A stretch of 64,000 bases of DNA from Mycolicibacterium komossense (GCF_025822605.1 NZ_JACKTY010000012.1:62001-126000); one strand, 5' to 3'; shown: positions 43,676 to 53,942, counted from the stretch's first letter. Notes: a model not told the origin generated them from the letters alone. A program made the numbers and translations.

Positions 43676-45607
43676 TCAGACTTGCAGGTTCTCCGGATGC
43701 AGCATCTCCGCGTAGCGCAGCTGCTCGGGGATGCCGAATCCTTCGACCAGGGTCTCGGCGTAGGGCCGCAGTAACCGGCAGCGGTCGTTGATGCCGCGGG
43801 TGACCGCCTTGGCGCGTTCGGTCGACAGGAACCGGTGCTCGATGTACCAGGCCTTGTCGTCCTCGATCACCGACAGCGCGTAGAGGTCGCACACCAGGCC
43901 GAGGACCTTGCGGGCCTCTTGAACTTCTACCGCGTCGCCTGCACAGGCGTCGATACCGGCCACGAAGGCCTCCAACACGATCCGGTCGATATGCGCGGTG
44001 GCGGCATGCAGGACGTGGTCCTGGACGGCGTTGAACGCGTCGAAGGCAGACATCTCCTTGGACTTGCCCTGCAGTCGGCGGGCCACCGACGCGATCATGT
44101 ACTCCTCGCGGTCCTCGAACATCTTGACCTGGGTGCCGCGGTTGAACAGGCTGCCTTCTTCCTCGTTGTCCTGCCGCGAGTCGACGATGGTCTGCATGAT
44201 CGCCTGCGCCGCGGTCCGCTTCGCGACGCGTTCACCGGCGAAGTTGGCGGCGAAGCGCACCCATTCCACCGGGCTCATGCCCTTGATGTCGTCGGCGTAG
44301 GCCGTGAGCAGCTCCTTGGCCACCAGCTGGGTGAGCACATGGTTGTCGCCCTCGAATGTGGTGAACACATCGGTGTCGGCCTTCAGGGCGATCAGCCGGT
44401 TCTCGGCCAGATAGCCGGCACCACCGCAGGCCTCGCGCGCTTCCTGAATGGCCTTGGTGGCGTGCCAGGTGTTGGCCGCCTTCAGGCCTGCTGCCCGAGA
44501 CTCCAACTCGCGCTGCTCCTCAGGGTCGGGATCATCGGCGGTCTGCAGTTCGTGGCACTTGGCCACCAGCTCGTTCTGTGCGAACTGCAGGGCGTAGGAG
44601 CGCGCGATCAACGGGAACAGCCGGCGCTGATGCACCAGGTAGTCCATGATCACGATCTCGCCACCGCCGTCGGGTGCGCTGAACTGCTTGCGCTCCAGTG
44701 CATATCGGGTGGCGATGTCCAGCGCCACCCGGGCGGCCGCGCCGGCGCTGCCGCCGACGGTTACCCGGCCGCGGATCAGCGTGCCCAGCATGGTGAAGAA
44801 GCGACGGTTGGAGTTCTCGATCGGCGAGGTGTAGGTGCCGTCGGCGGCCACGTCACCGTATTTGTTGAGCAGGTTCTCCCGCGGCACCCGCACGTGGTCG
44901 AACATGATCCGCCCGTTGTCCACGCCGGGCAGGCCGCCTTTGTAGTGGCAGTCCGAAGTGGTCACCCCGGGCAGGTCGTTTCCGCCCTCGTCGCGGATCG
45001 GCACGAACAGACAGTGCACACCGTGGCTCTCGCCGCCGGTGATCAACTGCGCGAACACCGCTGCCACGGTTGCAGTCTGGGCGGCGCCGCCGATGTAGTC
45101 CTTGCGCGACGACGGCGTGGGGGAGTCGATGATGAATTCGTCGGTGGCCGGGTCGTAGGTGGCGGTGGTCTCCAGTGACTGCACATCGCTGCCGTGGCCG
45201 GTCTCGGTCATCGCGAAGCAACCCAGCAGATCAAGGTCGATGATGCGCCGGACGTAGGCCTGGTGATGGCGCTCGGTGCCGAGGTTCTCGATCGCCCCGC
45301 CGAACAGCCCCCACTGGACGCCGGCCTTGACCATCAGCGACAGATCCGACATCGCCAGCATCTCGATCTGGGTGACCGCGGCGCCGACATCGCCGTTTCC
45401 GCCGTGCTCCTTGGAGAAGCCGTCTTCGGCGGCACCCTGTGCGGCCATGATGCGTAGCTGTTCGCCGACCTTCGTGCGCGCGATGACGGTGTTCGGAGTG
45501 TAGTGCGGACGGAATACCTCGCCGCTGAGTTCCTTACGTACCCGGTTCTTCACGTCGCGCCAGCGCCCGTCGAGGGTGTTCTGCAGATGTTCCGCCGTGG
45601 TGGTCAT
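43676..45607 (-). CDS. acyl-CoA dehydrogenase/oxidase family flavoenzyme
   Basis: A 643-residue flavoprotein, closer in length to acyl-CoA oxidases than to the usual 380-residue dehydrogenases. Seen are the FAD-binding CFAMTETGHGSDVQSLETTA block (about 140), the middle beta domain with FDHVRVPRENLLNKYGDV (about 238-255), the CGGAGYL motif (about 392) and an extra C-terminal helical domain (about 470-643). It would oxidise an acyl-CoA to the 2-enoyl-CoA. The ATG at 45607 starts the N-terminal helical region. It ends a few bases from the tRNA-Asn on the other strand. Substrate chain unknown. Confidence 0.9.
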   Translation of the reverse strand: MTTTAEHLQNTLDGRWRDVKNRVRKELSGEVFRPHYTPNTVIARTKVGEQLRIMAAQGAAEDGFSKEHGGNGDVGAAVTQIEMLAMSDLSLMVKAGVQWGLFGGAIENLGTERHHQAYVRRIIDLDLLGCFAMTETGHGSDVQSLETTATYDPATDEFIIDSPTPSSRKDYIGGAAQTATVAAVFAQLITGGESHGVHCLFVPIRDEGGNDLPGVTTSDCHYKGGLPGVDNGRIMFDHVRVPRENLLNKYGDVAADGTYTSPIENSNRRFFTMLGTLIRGRVTVGGSAGAAARVALDIATRYALERKQFSAPDGGGEIVIMDYLVHQRRLFPLIARSYALQFAQNELVAKCHELQTADDPDPEEQRELESRAAGLKAANTWHATKAIQEAREACGGAGYLAENRLIALKADTDVFTTFEGDNHVLTQLVAKELLTAYADDIKGMSPVEWVRFAANFAGERVAKRTAAQAIMQTIVDSRQDNEEEGSLFNRGTQVKMFEDREEYMIASVARRLQGKSKEMSAFDAFNAVQDHVLHAATAHIDRIVLEAFVAGIDACAGDAVEVQEARKVLGLVCDLYALSVIEDDKAWYIEHRFLSTERAKAVTRGINDRCRLLRPYAETLVEGFGIPEQLRYAEMLHPENLQV

Positions 45608-45707
45608 TACCCGACGGTAGCCGGTAGCGGCGACTCGCAAACGTGACTCCGCTAACGCAGGTCAACCTGAGTAGCCGCGCTGGTTCGGGATGCCGTTCAA
45701 TAGCGCC

Positions 45708-46442
45708 ATGTCTGAGGTTCAACCAGGTGTTCCACGGCCTGATGGCGAGTTGCCGCATGACTTCGACCACACGCACGCCGACGTCAGCGGTGGCTGGTTG
45801 CGGGCCGCGACGTTCGGGGCGATGGACGGCCTGGTCAGCAACACCGCGTTGATTGCCGGGGTAGCTGCCAGCGCCAGCGCACACACCGTGGTCCTCAGCG
45901 GGGTGGCGGGTCTGCTCGCCGGAGCGTTCTCGATGGCACTCGGCGAGTACACGTCGGTCACGACGGCCAATGAGCAGATCGAGTCCGAGGTCAAGGTGGA
46001 ACGCCGCGCGTTCGCGGCGCATCCCCAGGCTGAACGGGCCGAGCTGACGAAGATGTTCGTCGATATGGGGCTGTCCCGGGAGACTGCCGAGCAGGCGACG
46101 GCCGACATCCACAAAGACGAGACCCGGGCCGTCAACTTCCATCTCGTACAGGAGCTCGGCGTCGACCCGCAGGAGAAGCCGTCGGCGAAAGTGGCTGCGG
46201 TCTCGTCGTTCCTGATGTTCTCGATCGGCGCGATCATCCCGCTGCTGCCATATCTGCTGGGGCTCGAATCGCTGCCGGCCGGCCTGGTGTGCGGCGGTAT
46301 CGGGCTGCTCATCGCGGGCGGGTTGGCCGCGCACTTCACCAGCAGGCCGATCTGGGCGGGGTCACTTCGTCAGCTGGTGTTCGGCGGTCTCGCGATCGCC
46401 GCGACGTTCGTCGTCGGGCACCTCATCGGCGCGGCGCTCTGA
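45708..46442 (+). CDS. VIT1/CCC1 family iron/manganese transporter
   Basis: A 244-residue VIT family membrane protein with five predicted helices. The diagnostic first-helix stretch GWLRAATFGAMDGLVSNTAL is at about residues 25-44, GALSM-like AFSMALGEYTSV lies near 80, and the cytoplasmic metal-binding helix follows (EVKVERRAFAAHPQAERAEL). Relatives move Fe2+ or Mn2+ out of the cytoplasm. The ATG at 45708 is preferred to an upstream one. It is divergent from the acyl-CoA dehydrogenase gene. Confidence 0.9.
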   Translation: MSEVQPGVPRPDGELPHDFDHTHADVSGGWLRAATFGAMDGLVSNTALIAGVAASASAHTVVLSGVAGLLAGAFSMALGEYTSVTTANEQIESEVKVERRAFAAHPQAERAELTKMFVDMGLSRETAEQATADIHKDETRAVNFHLVQELGVDPQEKPSAKVAAVSSFLMFSIGAIIPLLPYLLGLESLPAGLVCGGIGLLIAGGLAAHFTSRPIWAGSLRQLVFGGLAIAATFVVGHLIGAAL

Positions 46443-46445
46443 GGG

Positions 46446-47075
46446 TCAGTCCAGTTCGACGCCGTAGCCGCCGCGCAGATCTTTGCGAGCCGCCGCCACT
46501 GTGCGGTTGCACAGGTCTAGCAATGCGTCGACGTCGAGCGTGGATGCTTCACCAAGTCGTTTGAGCCACAAGGCTTCTTCGTCTTTGAGGTCGACCCACC
46601 TGCGCTCGCCGTCGACGGTTTCGAGGAGCTGCTGCTTGCAGGCGTCCAACTGGACCAGCGAGTACCCGTGCTCACGGAACTGCCGGTCCCATTCGTCGAG
46701 CAGCTGTTCGGTGAGCTGGCGCACCGGCTCCGCGGCGTAGATCAGCACTTCCGCCACGCCGTCGTCGAGACCCAGTCGGGCGCGGAATTCGTAGAGCTCC
46801 TCGATGGCCTCGGCGCGACGTTGACCTTCGGTCTGGTCGGCGCCGGCGAGTGGTTCGGCGCCGCGCCGGACACGCATGGTGGCTGCGAGGAGGGTTTTCA
46901 GCGCGGCCTTCTTCTCCTCGCCGGCCCGTTTCTCGAAATCCAGCAGCAGCGCCTGCGACCGATCGGCCGCCCTCGCCTTGGAGTCGAGGCGCTTGGTCCA
47001 GATCGCCACGGTGGCAGTCGATACCACCGACACCACCGGGACCAGCGTGGTCGAGAGCAGGGTCAGCACACTCAT
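46446..47075 (-). CDS. membrane-anchored coiled-coil protein of unknown function
   Basis: A 209-residue protein. One N-terminal hydrophobic segment (about 4-26; LTLLSTTLVPVVSVVSTATV) is followed by a charged helical region likely to form coiled coil (about 28-110) and an acidic helical C-terminus. It converges on the VIT1 gene, three bases between the stops. No family is recognised; phage-holin-adjacent and toxin-like small membrane proteins share this shape, but nothing nearby supports either. Confidence 0.7.
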   Translation of the reverse strand: MSVLTLLSTTLVPVVSVVSTATVAIWTKRLDSKARAADRSQALLLDFEKRAGEEKKAALKTLLAATMRVRRGAEPLAGADQTEGQRRAEAIEELYEFRARLGLDDGVAEVLIYAAEPVRQLTEQLLDEWDRQFREHGYSLVQLDACKQQLLETVDGERRWVDLKDEEALWLKRLGEASTLDVDALLDLCNRTVAAARKDLRGGYGVELD

Positions 47076-47122
47076 GGTGGCTCAGTCTGCCGGACCGGGC
47101 CTGGTGTGCATGCGGGTTCGGG

Positions 47123-48334
47123 TCAGCTGTCGCTGCCGACGGTCAGCGCCTCCGCTGCATCGAGAGCTTCCTCGTCTGGGGTCTCGTCGTCGTCGATGTG
47201 CCTGAGGTGACCGCGAGCGGACAGCAGGACGGCCGCTCCCAACAGGACCGCCCCCGCACCGACCCAGAACGGCAGGTGAACGCTGACATTCTCGCCGAGG
47301 GTGCCGGCCAGCCACGGAGCGACGGCCGCGCCGCCGAACCGCAGGAAGCTGTACGCCGCGGAGGCGACGCCGCGCTCGACCGGGGCGGCTTTCATCACGG
47401 TCTCGGTGATCAGGGTGTTGTTGATGCCGATGAACAGACCGGCGACGACGACGCACGCGGCCAGGCAGGCTTTGTAGTCGGTTCCGATTGCCATGACCGC
47501 CAACAGAATTGAGAAGGCGAGCAGATTCAGCACCAGCACCCGCACGGTGCCGAATCGGTGTTGCAGTCGCGGTGCGACCACCACCGAGGTGAACGCCAGC
47601 GCCAGGCCCCAGCCGAAGAAGATCAGTCCGATCTGGTGGGCGCTCATGTCGAGGGGGAAGGGCGTGAAGGCCAGCAGGGTGAAGAACCCGAAGTTGTAGA
47701 GCAGCGCGGTGATCCCGACGCCGAGCAGGCCGCGGTGCTTCAGCGCACGCAGCGGATCGGCGATGCTGGTGGCCCGCGCAGCGGGAGGTGTCGCGGGCAG
47801 CAGGAACACGGTGACCACCAGTGCGACGGCCATCAACGCCGAGACGCCGAAGAACGGCCCGCGCCAGGAGATCGAGCCAAGCACCCCACCGACGAGTGGC
47901 CCGACGGCGATACCCAGGCCCAGCGCCGCCTCGTACAAGATGATCGCCTGCGCCACCGACCCGCGCGCGGAGTTCACGATGGTGGCCAGCGCCGTCGCGA
48001 TGAACAGCGCGTTGCCCAGACCCCACAGCGCGCGCCAGCCGACGATCCCCATCACGGTGTCCGACATGCCGGCCAATCCGGCGCCGGCGATGATGATCAC
48101 CAAGCCGAGCAGCAGGGTGCGTTTCGGCCCGATCCGGCTCGACACGACACCGGTGACGAGCATCGCCACTCCCATCACCGCCATATAGCTGGTGAACAGC
48201 AGTGACACCTGTGATGGAGACGCGTCGAGGTTGTCGGCGATCGGTTTGAGGATGGGGTCGACGAGCCCGATTCCCATGAAAGCCACTACGGAAGCGAAAG
48301 CGACGGCCCAGACGGCCTTGGGTTGGCGCAGCAT
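47123..48334 (-). CDS. MFS transporter, drug-efflux type
   Basis: A 403-residue major facilitator with 12 predicted helices and a charged acidic C-terminal tail (HIDDDETPDEEALDAAEAL). The motif A loop between helices 2 and 3 reads TGVVSSRIGPKRTLLLG (about 59-75), and motif C-like glycines are in GLGIAVGPLVGGVLG (about 138). The ATG at 48334 begins at the first helix. A MarR gene lies 28 bp upstream on the same strand and is probably co-transcribed, which points to efflux of a toxic compound that the MarR protein senses. Confidence 0.9.
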   Translation of the reverse strand: MLRQPKAVWAVAFASVVAFMGIGLVDPILKPIADNLDASPSQVSLLFTSYMAVMGVAMLVTGVVSSRIGPKRTLLLGLVIIIAGAGLAGMSDTVMGIVGWRALWGLGNALFIATALATIVNSARGSVAQAIILYEAALGLGIAVGPLVGGVLGSISWRGPFFGVSALMAVALVVTVFLLPATPPAARATSIADPLRALKHRGLLGVGITALLYNFGFFTLLAFTPFPLDMSAHQIGLIFFGWGLALAFTSVVVAPRLQHRFGTVRVLVLNLLAFSILLAVMAIGTDYKACLAACVVVAGLFIGINNTLITETVMKAAPVERGVASAAYSFLRFGGAAVAPWLAGTLGENVSVHLPFWVGAGAVLLGAAVLLSARGHLRHIDDDETPDEEALDAAEALTVGSDS

Positions 48335-48362
48335 CGGGCGCTGGCACTCCTCACTGGATTGA

Positions 48363-48815
48363 TTATTTAGGGGTCTGCGCGTTGTCGAGCAGGCGTCGGA
48401 TGACATCGACAGCCGCGCCGAGTGCTGCACGGTCCGCGTCGTCCAACTGCGCCAGCAGCGGATCGATGACGGCCGCGCGGTCGGCCCGGACCCGGGTCAG
48501 CGTGCGGCAGCCTTCGGCGGTGATGCGGATCAGCACTGCCCGGGCATCACCGGGGTCGACGGTGCGGGTTACCAGGCCCGCGTCTTCGAGTCGTCTGACC
48601 TGGGTGGTCATCGTCGGTTGTGAGCAGTGATCCAGGGCGGCGAGATCCGAGATCCGGGCTTCGCCCTGGACCTCGATGGTCGACAACAGCCGGGCCTGTG
48701 CCCACGGCAACGGTGGTTGTGCGCGCTGATTGGCGAGGCGGTTGAGCCGGGCGACGACACCGAGCAGACTCGACCCGAGTTCGGTGTCGTCGGACGGGGG
48801 GCGCGCAGGGGACAT
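48363..48815 (-). CDS. MarR-family transcriptional regulator
   Basis: A 150-residue MarR protein. The winged helix is seen at about 50-100 (ISDLAALDHCSQPTMTTQVR, then LVTRTVDPGDARAVLIRITA). It is first in a two-gene operon with the MFS transporter. A perfect 7-5-7 inverted repeat lies 11-29 bases before the ATG, where a bound repressor would block both genes. Confidence 0.93.
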   Translation of the reverse strand: MSPARPPSDDTELGSSLLGVVARLNRLANQRAQPPLPWAQARLLSTIEVQGEARISDLAALDHCSQPTMTTQVRRLEDAGLVTRTVDPGDARAVLIRITAEGCRTLTRVRADRAAVIDPLLAQLDDADRAALGAAVDVIRRLLDNAQTPK

Positions 48816-48825
48816 GGGCCCAATT

Positions 48826-48844
48826 TACATAGAATTGCTATGTA
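48826..48844. promoter_or_regulatory. MarR operator palindrome
   Basis: TACATAG-AATTG-CTATGTA is a perfect inverted repeat of seven bases with a five-base spacer, directly upstream of the marR start. Size and place are those of MarR autorepression sites. Confidence 0.8.
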
Positions 48845-48939
48845 GAACAACCTCGACGCGCATGCGGTGACTCACAGTTTCACCGCAGCTCCCGATGGCG
48901 GGCCACCGCTTCGCGGCGGCTGCCTGGCAGAATCGTGGC

Positions 48940-50982
48940 ATGACCGCGACCAGCCAGGCGACCCGGCCACAGCGGGCACGGTCGTTGCAGCCCGGCGAGA
49001 TGGCGCAGGCATCGGTGATGGCTGCACTGTGCGCGGCCACTGCGATCATCGCCGTCGTCGTGCCGTTTGCCGCCGGATTGTCGCTGCTCGGGACCGTTCC
49101 GATGGGTCTGCTGGCCTACCGCTACCGGATCAGGGTGTTGATCGCGGCAACCGTGGCTGCCAGCCTGATCGCGTTCCTGATTGCCGGCCTCGGCGGCTTC
49201 ATGACGGTGATCAACTGTGCTTATATCGGCGGCTTGACCGGCATCGTTCGCCGCCGCGGCCGTGGAACGCCGACGGTGATCGTCGCCTCGCTGGTGGCCG
49301 GCGCCATCTTCGGGGTCGCGCTGATCGCCGCGTTGAACGTGCTTGCCCGGTTGCGGCATCTCATCTTCGAGTCGATGGGTGCCAACGTGAACGGGATGGC
49401 CGCGGTGCTCACGCGGATCCCGCCACTGGCGCCCGCGGCTGATGATCTCAAGAGCCTCTTCGCGGCTGCACTGAACCACTGGCAGCTGCTGATTCTGGCC
49501 TACGCGATCTTCGCGATCATGTGCGTCTCGCTGCTCGGCTGGTGGGCGCTGTCCCGGGTGCTGGAACGGTTACGCGGTATCCCGGACGTGCACAAACTGG
49601 AACTGTCTCCGGGCGACGAACCGGCGGGTCCGGTTCCGGTGCGGCTGCATGACGTCAGCTTCCGCTATCCGGGCGCCCAGCATGACGCGCTGCGTCCGAC
49701 GAACCTCACCATCGGCACCGGTGAACACGTCGCCATCACCGGTGCCAACGGCTCCGGCAAGACGACGCTGATGCTGATCCTGGCCGGTCGGCCGCCAACG
49801 TCAGGTTTCGTGGAGCGCCCCGGCGTCGTCGGCCTCGGCCGGGCCGGCGGCACGGCGGTCGTCATGCAACATCCTGAAAGCCAAGTGCTCGGCACCCGAG
49901 TGGCCGATGACGTCGTCTGGGGCCTGCCGCCGGGAACCGAGACCGATATCGCCGCGCTGCTGGGCGAAGTGGGCCTGGCCGGGATGGAAGAACGCGACAC
50001 CGGCGGACTCTCCGGCGGTGAGTTGCAGCGCTTGGCCGTGGCCGCTGCGCTGGCCAGGGACCCCGCCCTGTTGATCGCCGACGAGGTCACCAGCATGGTC
50101 GACCAGGTCGGGCGCGAGCAGCTCCTCGATGTGCTGTCCGGGTTGACCCAGCGGCATCAGATGTCGCTGGTGCACATCACCCACTACAACAACGAAGCCG
50201 CTTCCGCCGGGCGGGCGATCAGCCTCAGCGAATCGCTGGACAACGTCACTATGGTCGAGCAGGCTGAGGCGCCCGCGGCCACCGTCACCATCGAACGTGA
50301 GCAGTCCGGTGCGCCCGTGTTGGAACTCGACCGGGTCGGCCACGAATACGGCTACAAGACACCTTGGGCCAAGACCGCGCTACGCGATATCAGCTTCGTC
50401 GTCAACGAGGGCGACGGTCTTTTGATCCACGGCGGCAACGGTTCCGGTAAGTCGACGCTGGCGTGGATCATGGCCGGCCTGACCACGCCGAGCACGGGTA
50501 CCTGCCTGGTTGGCGGCAAACCGGCCCACGAACAGGTGGGGGAGGTAGCGATCGCCTTCCAGGCGGCGCGGCTGCAATTGATGCGGGCCAGGGTCGATCT
50601 CGAAGTTGCCTCTGCCGCGGGGTTTTCGCCGCATGATCATGGTCGGGTGTTGTCCGCCTTGGCAGCGGTCGGGCTCGACGCCGCGTTGGCCAAGCGCCGT
50701 ATCGACCAACTCTCCGGCGGCCAGATGCGCCGCGTCGCGCTGGCCGGGCTGCTGGCGCGCAAACCTCGCGCGTTGATTCTCGACGAACCGTTGGCCGGGC
50801 TCGACGCCGCCAGCCAGCGTGGTCTGCTGCGGCTGCTGGAGGATCTGCGCCGCGAGACCGGGCTGACTGTGGTCGTGATCTCCCACGACTTCGTCGGGCT
50901 GGAGGGGCTGTGCCCACGGACGCTGCACCTGAGCAACGGCGTGATGGAGCCGACGCCGGCTCCCACCGGGGGCATGTCATGA
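48940..50982 (+). CDS. ECF-type ABC transporter: membrane domain fused to two ATPase domains (Rv2326c-like)
   Basis: A 680-residue fusion. Residues about 25-215 hold five or six membrane helices resembling an S-component/DUF2232-type substrate domain. Then come two ATPase domains: Walker [10 protein letters not shown] (about 274) with LSGGELQR and LLIADEVTS; Walker [10 protein letters not shown] (about 498) with LSGGQMRR and LILDEPLAG. Together with the EcfT gene that follows (ATGA overlap) all parts of an energy-coupling-factor importer are present. ECF importers bring in vitamins or metal ions; the substrate here is not known. The ATG at 48940 is preferred over one 15 codons upstream. Architecture and context match Rv2326c. 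Confidence 0.9.
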   Translation: MTATSQATRPQRARSLQPGEMAQASVMAALCAATAIIAVVVPFAAGLSLLGTVPMGLLAYRYRIRVLIAATVAASLIAFLIAGLGGFMTVINCAYIGGLTGIVRRRGRGTPTVIVASLVAGAIFGVALIAALNVLARLRHLIFESMGANVNGMAAVLTRIPPLAPAADDLKSLFAAALNHWQLLILAYAIFAIMCVSLLGWWALSRVLERLRGIPDVHKLELSPGDEPAGPVPVRLHDVSFRYPGAQHDALRPTNLTIGTGEHVAITGANGSGKTTLMLILAGRPPTSGFVERPGVVGLGRAGGTAVVMQHPESQVLGTRVADDVVWGLPPGTETDIAALLGEVGLAGMEERDTGGLSGGELQRLAVAAALARDPALLIADEVTSMVDQVGREQLLDVLSGLTQRHQMSLVHITHYNNEAASAGRAISLSESLDNVTMVEQAEAPAATVTIEREQSGAPVLELDRVGHEYGYKTPWAKTALRDISFVVNEGDGLLIHGGNGSGKSTLAWIMAGLTTPSTGTCLVGGKPAHEQVGEVAIAFQAARLQLMRARVDLEVASAAGFSPHDHGRVLSALAAVGLDAALAKRRIDQLSGGQMRRVALAGLLARKPRALILDEPLAGLDAASQRGLLRLLEDLRRETGLTVVVISHDFVGLEGLCPRTLHLSNGVMEPTPAPTGGMS

Positions 50983-51830
50983 CGACCGCCTCGACTCCAC
51001 CGACGAACCGGCAACCGAAACCTGTTGTGCTGCTGCGACCCGTCCCTGGTCGGACCGTCATCCACGAAATGTGGGCGGGCACCAAACTCATCGTGGTGTT
51101 CGGCCTCGGGGTATTCCTGACTTTCTATCCGGGCTGGGTGCCGATCGGTGCGGTAGGGCTGATGGTTGCCGTGGCGATCTGGCTGGCGCGTATTCCGCGT
51201 GGCACGTTACCCACGGTCCCGAAATGGTTGTGGCTGTTGCTGATTTTGGGTGGGGTCACGGCGGCCTTCGCCGGCGGCAGTCCGGATATCGCGCTCGGCT
51301 CTATGCAGTTCGGGCTCGGCGGACTGCTGAACTTCCTGCGGATCACTGTGCTGTCGATCGTGCTGCTGGCACTCGGGGCGATGGTGTCCTGGACGACGAA
51401 TGTCTCCGAATTCGCCCCTGCGGTGGCGACATTGGGCCGGCCGCTGCGACGGCTGCGAGTGCCGATCGAGGACTGGGCGGTCGCGCTGGCGCTCGCGCTG
51501 CGGGCGTTCCCGATGTTGATCGACGAGTTCCGGGTGCTCTATGCCGCCCGCAAACTGCGGCCACGGCCGGTCCTGACGTCGCGGCGGGCCAAGCGCAAGC
51601 GCTGGTCGGCGGAAATGGTGGACCTGTTGGCGGCGGCCATCACCGTGGCGCTGCGCCGCGGCGACGAGATGGGTGATGCCATCGCCGCTCGCGGCGGCAC
51701 CGGGCAGATTTCCGCCGCGCCCTCGACACCGAAGACCCGCGATTGGGTGACCTTGGCGATCGTCGTCGTCGTGAGCGCCATCGCTTTGGTCTTGGAGCTG
51801 ACGATCCTGGGCACCAGCGCCGCGAGCTAG
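50979..51830 (+). CDS. ECF transporter transmembrane subunit EcfT
   Basis: A 283-residue CbiQ/EcfT-family membrane protein with about five helices between residues 35 and 280. The coupling helices carry the charged [20 protein letters not shown] and [14 protein letters not shown] stretches (Arg-Gly-Gly near residue 248). It links the ATPase pair to the substrate domain encoded by the preceding gene, and overlaps it by four bases. Confidence 0.9.
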   Translation: MTTASTPPTNRQPKPVVLLRPVPGRTVIHEMWAGTKLIVVFGLGVFLTFYPGWVPIGAVGLMVAVAIWLARIPRGTLPTVPKWLWLLLILGGVTAAFAGGSPDIALGSMQFGLGGLLNFLRITVLSIVLLALGAMVSWTTNVSEFAPAVATLGRPLRRLRVPIEDWAVALALALRAFPMLIDEFRVLYAARKLRPRPVLTSRRAKRKRWSAEMVDLLAAAITVALRRGDEMGDAIAARGGTGQISAAPSTPKTRDWVTLAIVVVVSAIALVLELTILGTSAAS

Positions 51831-51846
51831 CGCTCGGCCGAGTCGG

Positions 51847-53118
51847 TCAGCTGGAGGCTGCAGCGTTCGCCGCCGTCTGCGCCTGGGCCAGCGTGGTATC
51901 CACCGGCGACCGGCCGAGGAACATCTCGTCGAAATACGGGGTGATCGCCTGGTAACCGGCCGCGAAACCTGACCCGCCGGGCGCCGGGATCCGCGGACCG
52001 TCGAGCACCCGGAAGAATGGCCCGACGTCGACGCCCCGCCGGGACCAGTAGTCGAAGTACGTGCGCTGCGCCGCCAATACCGCCGGAATTGCGGCACCCC
52101 CGGCCCCGACGAACGCGTTGCCTTCCGTGCTGCCGAGCCACGCCAATACCTGGCGCACCGCCTCGGGATGCTTGGTCGCGGAGTTGCCGGCGGCGGCAAT
52201 GCCATTGGTGACGCTGACCCGACCGGCGGGGCCGGTGGGCAGCATCGCCACACCCCAGCGGAACTCGGCCTGCTCGGCGATGGCCGCCAGGTTGTAGGTG
52301 CCGGACTGGAACAGCGCCATCCGCCCGGCCAGGAACTGGTTGCGGGAGAAGTCGCGGTTGTTGTTGGTGTCCGCCGCGGGCGGGGCGACGCGATCCTGGT
52401 TGATCAGCGCGACGAGGTAGCGAAATGCCGTTGCGGCTTGGGGATTGTCGAACGCGAACCGGTCGCCCTGCTGGAACACGCCGCCGGCCGACCCGATGTA
52501 GTTGAGGTAGATGCCCTGTAAATCGTTGGCGGCGTTATAGGCCCACTGTCGTGGACCGGTCAGGCGGGCCAACAGCGGGCGCAGGGTGTCGACGGCCGGG
52601 TCGGGGTCCCAGCGCAGGGTGTCCAGAGTGGCGGGGTCGACGCCGGCGCGGGCCAGCAGCTCGGTGTTGTAGTACACCGCGATACCGGCATCGGTGAGTT
52701 GCGGCACTGCCCACAGCGTCCCGTCGCGGCTGAACTGCTCGACGACCGACGGCTCCCAGCCGGCCGAGCGCTGGATCGGCATCAGTCTGCCGTTGTCGGC
52801 ATAGCCCGGCAGGAAGGCATTGGAGATCCAGAAAATGTCATCGGCGCCGCCACCGGCCACATCGGTGCGCAGCGTGTCGAAGTACGACGCATAGGCCACG
52901 ACGTCGAGCCGCACCTCGATACCAGGGTGGCGGCGGGTGAACTCGTCGAGTGACTGCCGGTAGGCCGTGGCCACCTGCGCATCCCAGAGCCGGACCGTGA
53001 TCACCGTCTTGCCGCTGGGCTCACTCGAATACCCCAGGGCGGCAGCGAGCGCCAGCAGCACCGCCGCGAGCAGGGCCACCGCACCGGCGAACAACGTGGA
53101 GAACCGGGGGCGGGTCAC
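51847..53118 (-). CDS. uspC: sugar ABC transporter substrate-binding protein UspC
   Basis: A 423-residue family 1 extracellular binding protein. A hydrophobic N-terminal segment (about 7-30) lacks a lipobox Cys, so the protein is probably held by an uncleaved helix or cleaved by signal peptidase I. Core motifs are VRLWDAQVATAYRQSLDEF, DDIFWISNAFLPGY and the SVTNGIAAAGNSATKHPEAV region. The GTG at 53118 overlaps the UspB stop. Order and sequence match UspC (Rv2318), whose M. tuberculosis importer takes up amino-sugar-type substrates. Confidence 0.9.
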   Translation of the reverse strand: MTRPRFSTLFAGAVALLAAVLLALAAALGYSSEPSGKTVITVRLWDAQVATAYRQSLDEFTRRHPGIEVRLDVVAYASYFDTLRTDVAGGGADDIFWISNAFLPGYADNGRLMPIQRSAGWEPSVVEQFSRDGTLWAVPQLTDAGIAVYYNTELLARAGVDPATLDTLRWDPDPAVDTLRPLLARLTGPRQWAYNAANDLQGIYLNYIGSAGGVFQQGDRFAFDNPQAATAFRYLVALINQDRVAPPAADTNNNRDFSRNQFLAGRMALFQSGTYNLAAIAEQAEFRWGVAMLPTGPAGRVSVTNGIAAAGNSATKHPEAVRQVLAWLGSTEGNAFVGAGGAAIPAVLAAQRTYFDYWSRRGVDVGPFFRVLDGPRIPAPGGSGFAAGYQAITPYFDEMFLGRSPVDTTLAQAQTAANAAASS

Positions 53119-53942
53119 TTGAGTCCCGTCACCACGATCGACCGCACGATATGGCGCTGAAACACCAGGAACAGCACCAACAGTGGCACGATCGCCACCG
53201 TCGTCGCTGCCATCACCAACGTCCACTGCGCGTTGTACTGCGACTGCAACCCGGCCGTCGCGACCGTGAGCGCCTGCCATGTCCGGCCGCTGGTGATCAC
53301 CAACGGCCACATGAAGCTGTTCCACTGGGTGACGACGGTGATCAGCGTCAGCGTCACCAGAATCGGCCGGCTCGCCGGCAGCACGACGTGCACGATCACA
53401 TCCAGAGTGTTGGCCCCGTCGAGGCGGGCCGCGTTGATGAGGTCGTCGGGAATTGCGCGGAAGTGCTCACGCAGCAGGAAGATGGCGTAGGGAGAACCGA
53501 ATACGAACGGCAACACCAACGCCCAGAACGTGTTTCGCAGACCGACCTGCGCCATCATCAGGTACAGCGGAACCACCGTCACGGTGGTAGGCACCATCAG
53601 TGTCGCCACGTACACCCAGAACAGCGCGTCGCGGCCGGGAAACTGTACGCACGCGAACGCATATGCCGCCAGCACCGAAAAGGTCAGCTGGCCAAGGACG
53701 ATCACGGCGGTCATCAGCGCTGTCACCATGACGGCGCGGCCGAATCCGGCGCCGGCCAGGTCGACGTAGTTAGCCAGCGTTGGCGGCTTGGGCGGCGATA
53801 GGGGCAGATCGGTGGCGAACTGATGTGCCGAGGTGACCGACGTGAGCAGACCCAGCAGAAACGGCACCAGGGTGATCACCGCCCCGGCTGCCAGGCCGAC
53901 ATAGACGAGGCCGGCCGAGGCCGGGGGGCTAGGTGACTTCAT
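53115..53942 (-). CDS. uspB: sugar ABC transporter permease UspB
   Basis: A 275-residue MalG-type permease with six helices. The EAA loop is at about residues 160-182 (FRAIPDDLINAARLDGANTL) before a helix starting VIVHVVLPASRPI. It ends overlapping UspC and begins 14 bases inside UspA, so uspABC is one operon. No ATPase gene is present; a shared MsmK/SugC-type ATPase encoded elsewhere must energise it. Confidence 0.92.
   Translation of the reverse strand: MKSPSPPASAGLVYVGLAAGAVITLVPFLLGLLTSVTSAHQFATDLPLSPPKPPTLANYVDLAGAGFGRAVMVTALMTAVIVLGQLTFSVLAAYAFACVQFPGRDALFWVYVATLMVPTTVTVVPLYLMMAQVGLRNTFWALVLPFVFGSPYAIFLLREHFRAIPDDLINAARLDGANTLDVIVHVVLPASRPILVTLTLITVVTQWNSFMWPLVITSGRTWQALTVATAGLQSQYNAQWTLVMAATTVAIVPLLVLFLVFQRHIVRSIVVTGLK

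Noticed and set aside
43835..45178. Plus-strand 447-codon frame opposite the acyl-CoA dehydrogenase
   Set aside because: High-GC antisense shadow without family motifs.
47082..48347. Minus-strand 421-codon frame overlapping the MFS gene
   Set aside because: Arg-rich shadow frame; the other frame encodes a clear 12-helix transporter.
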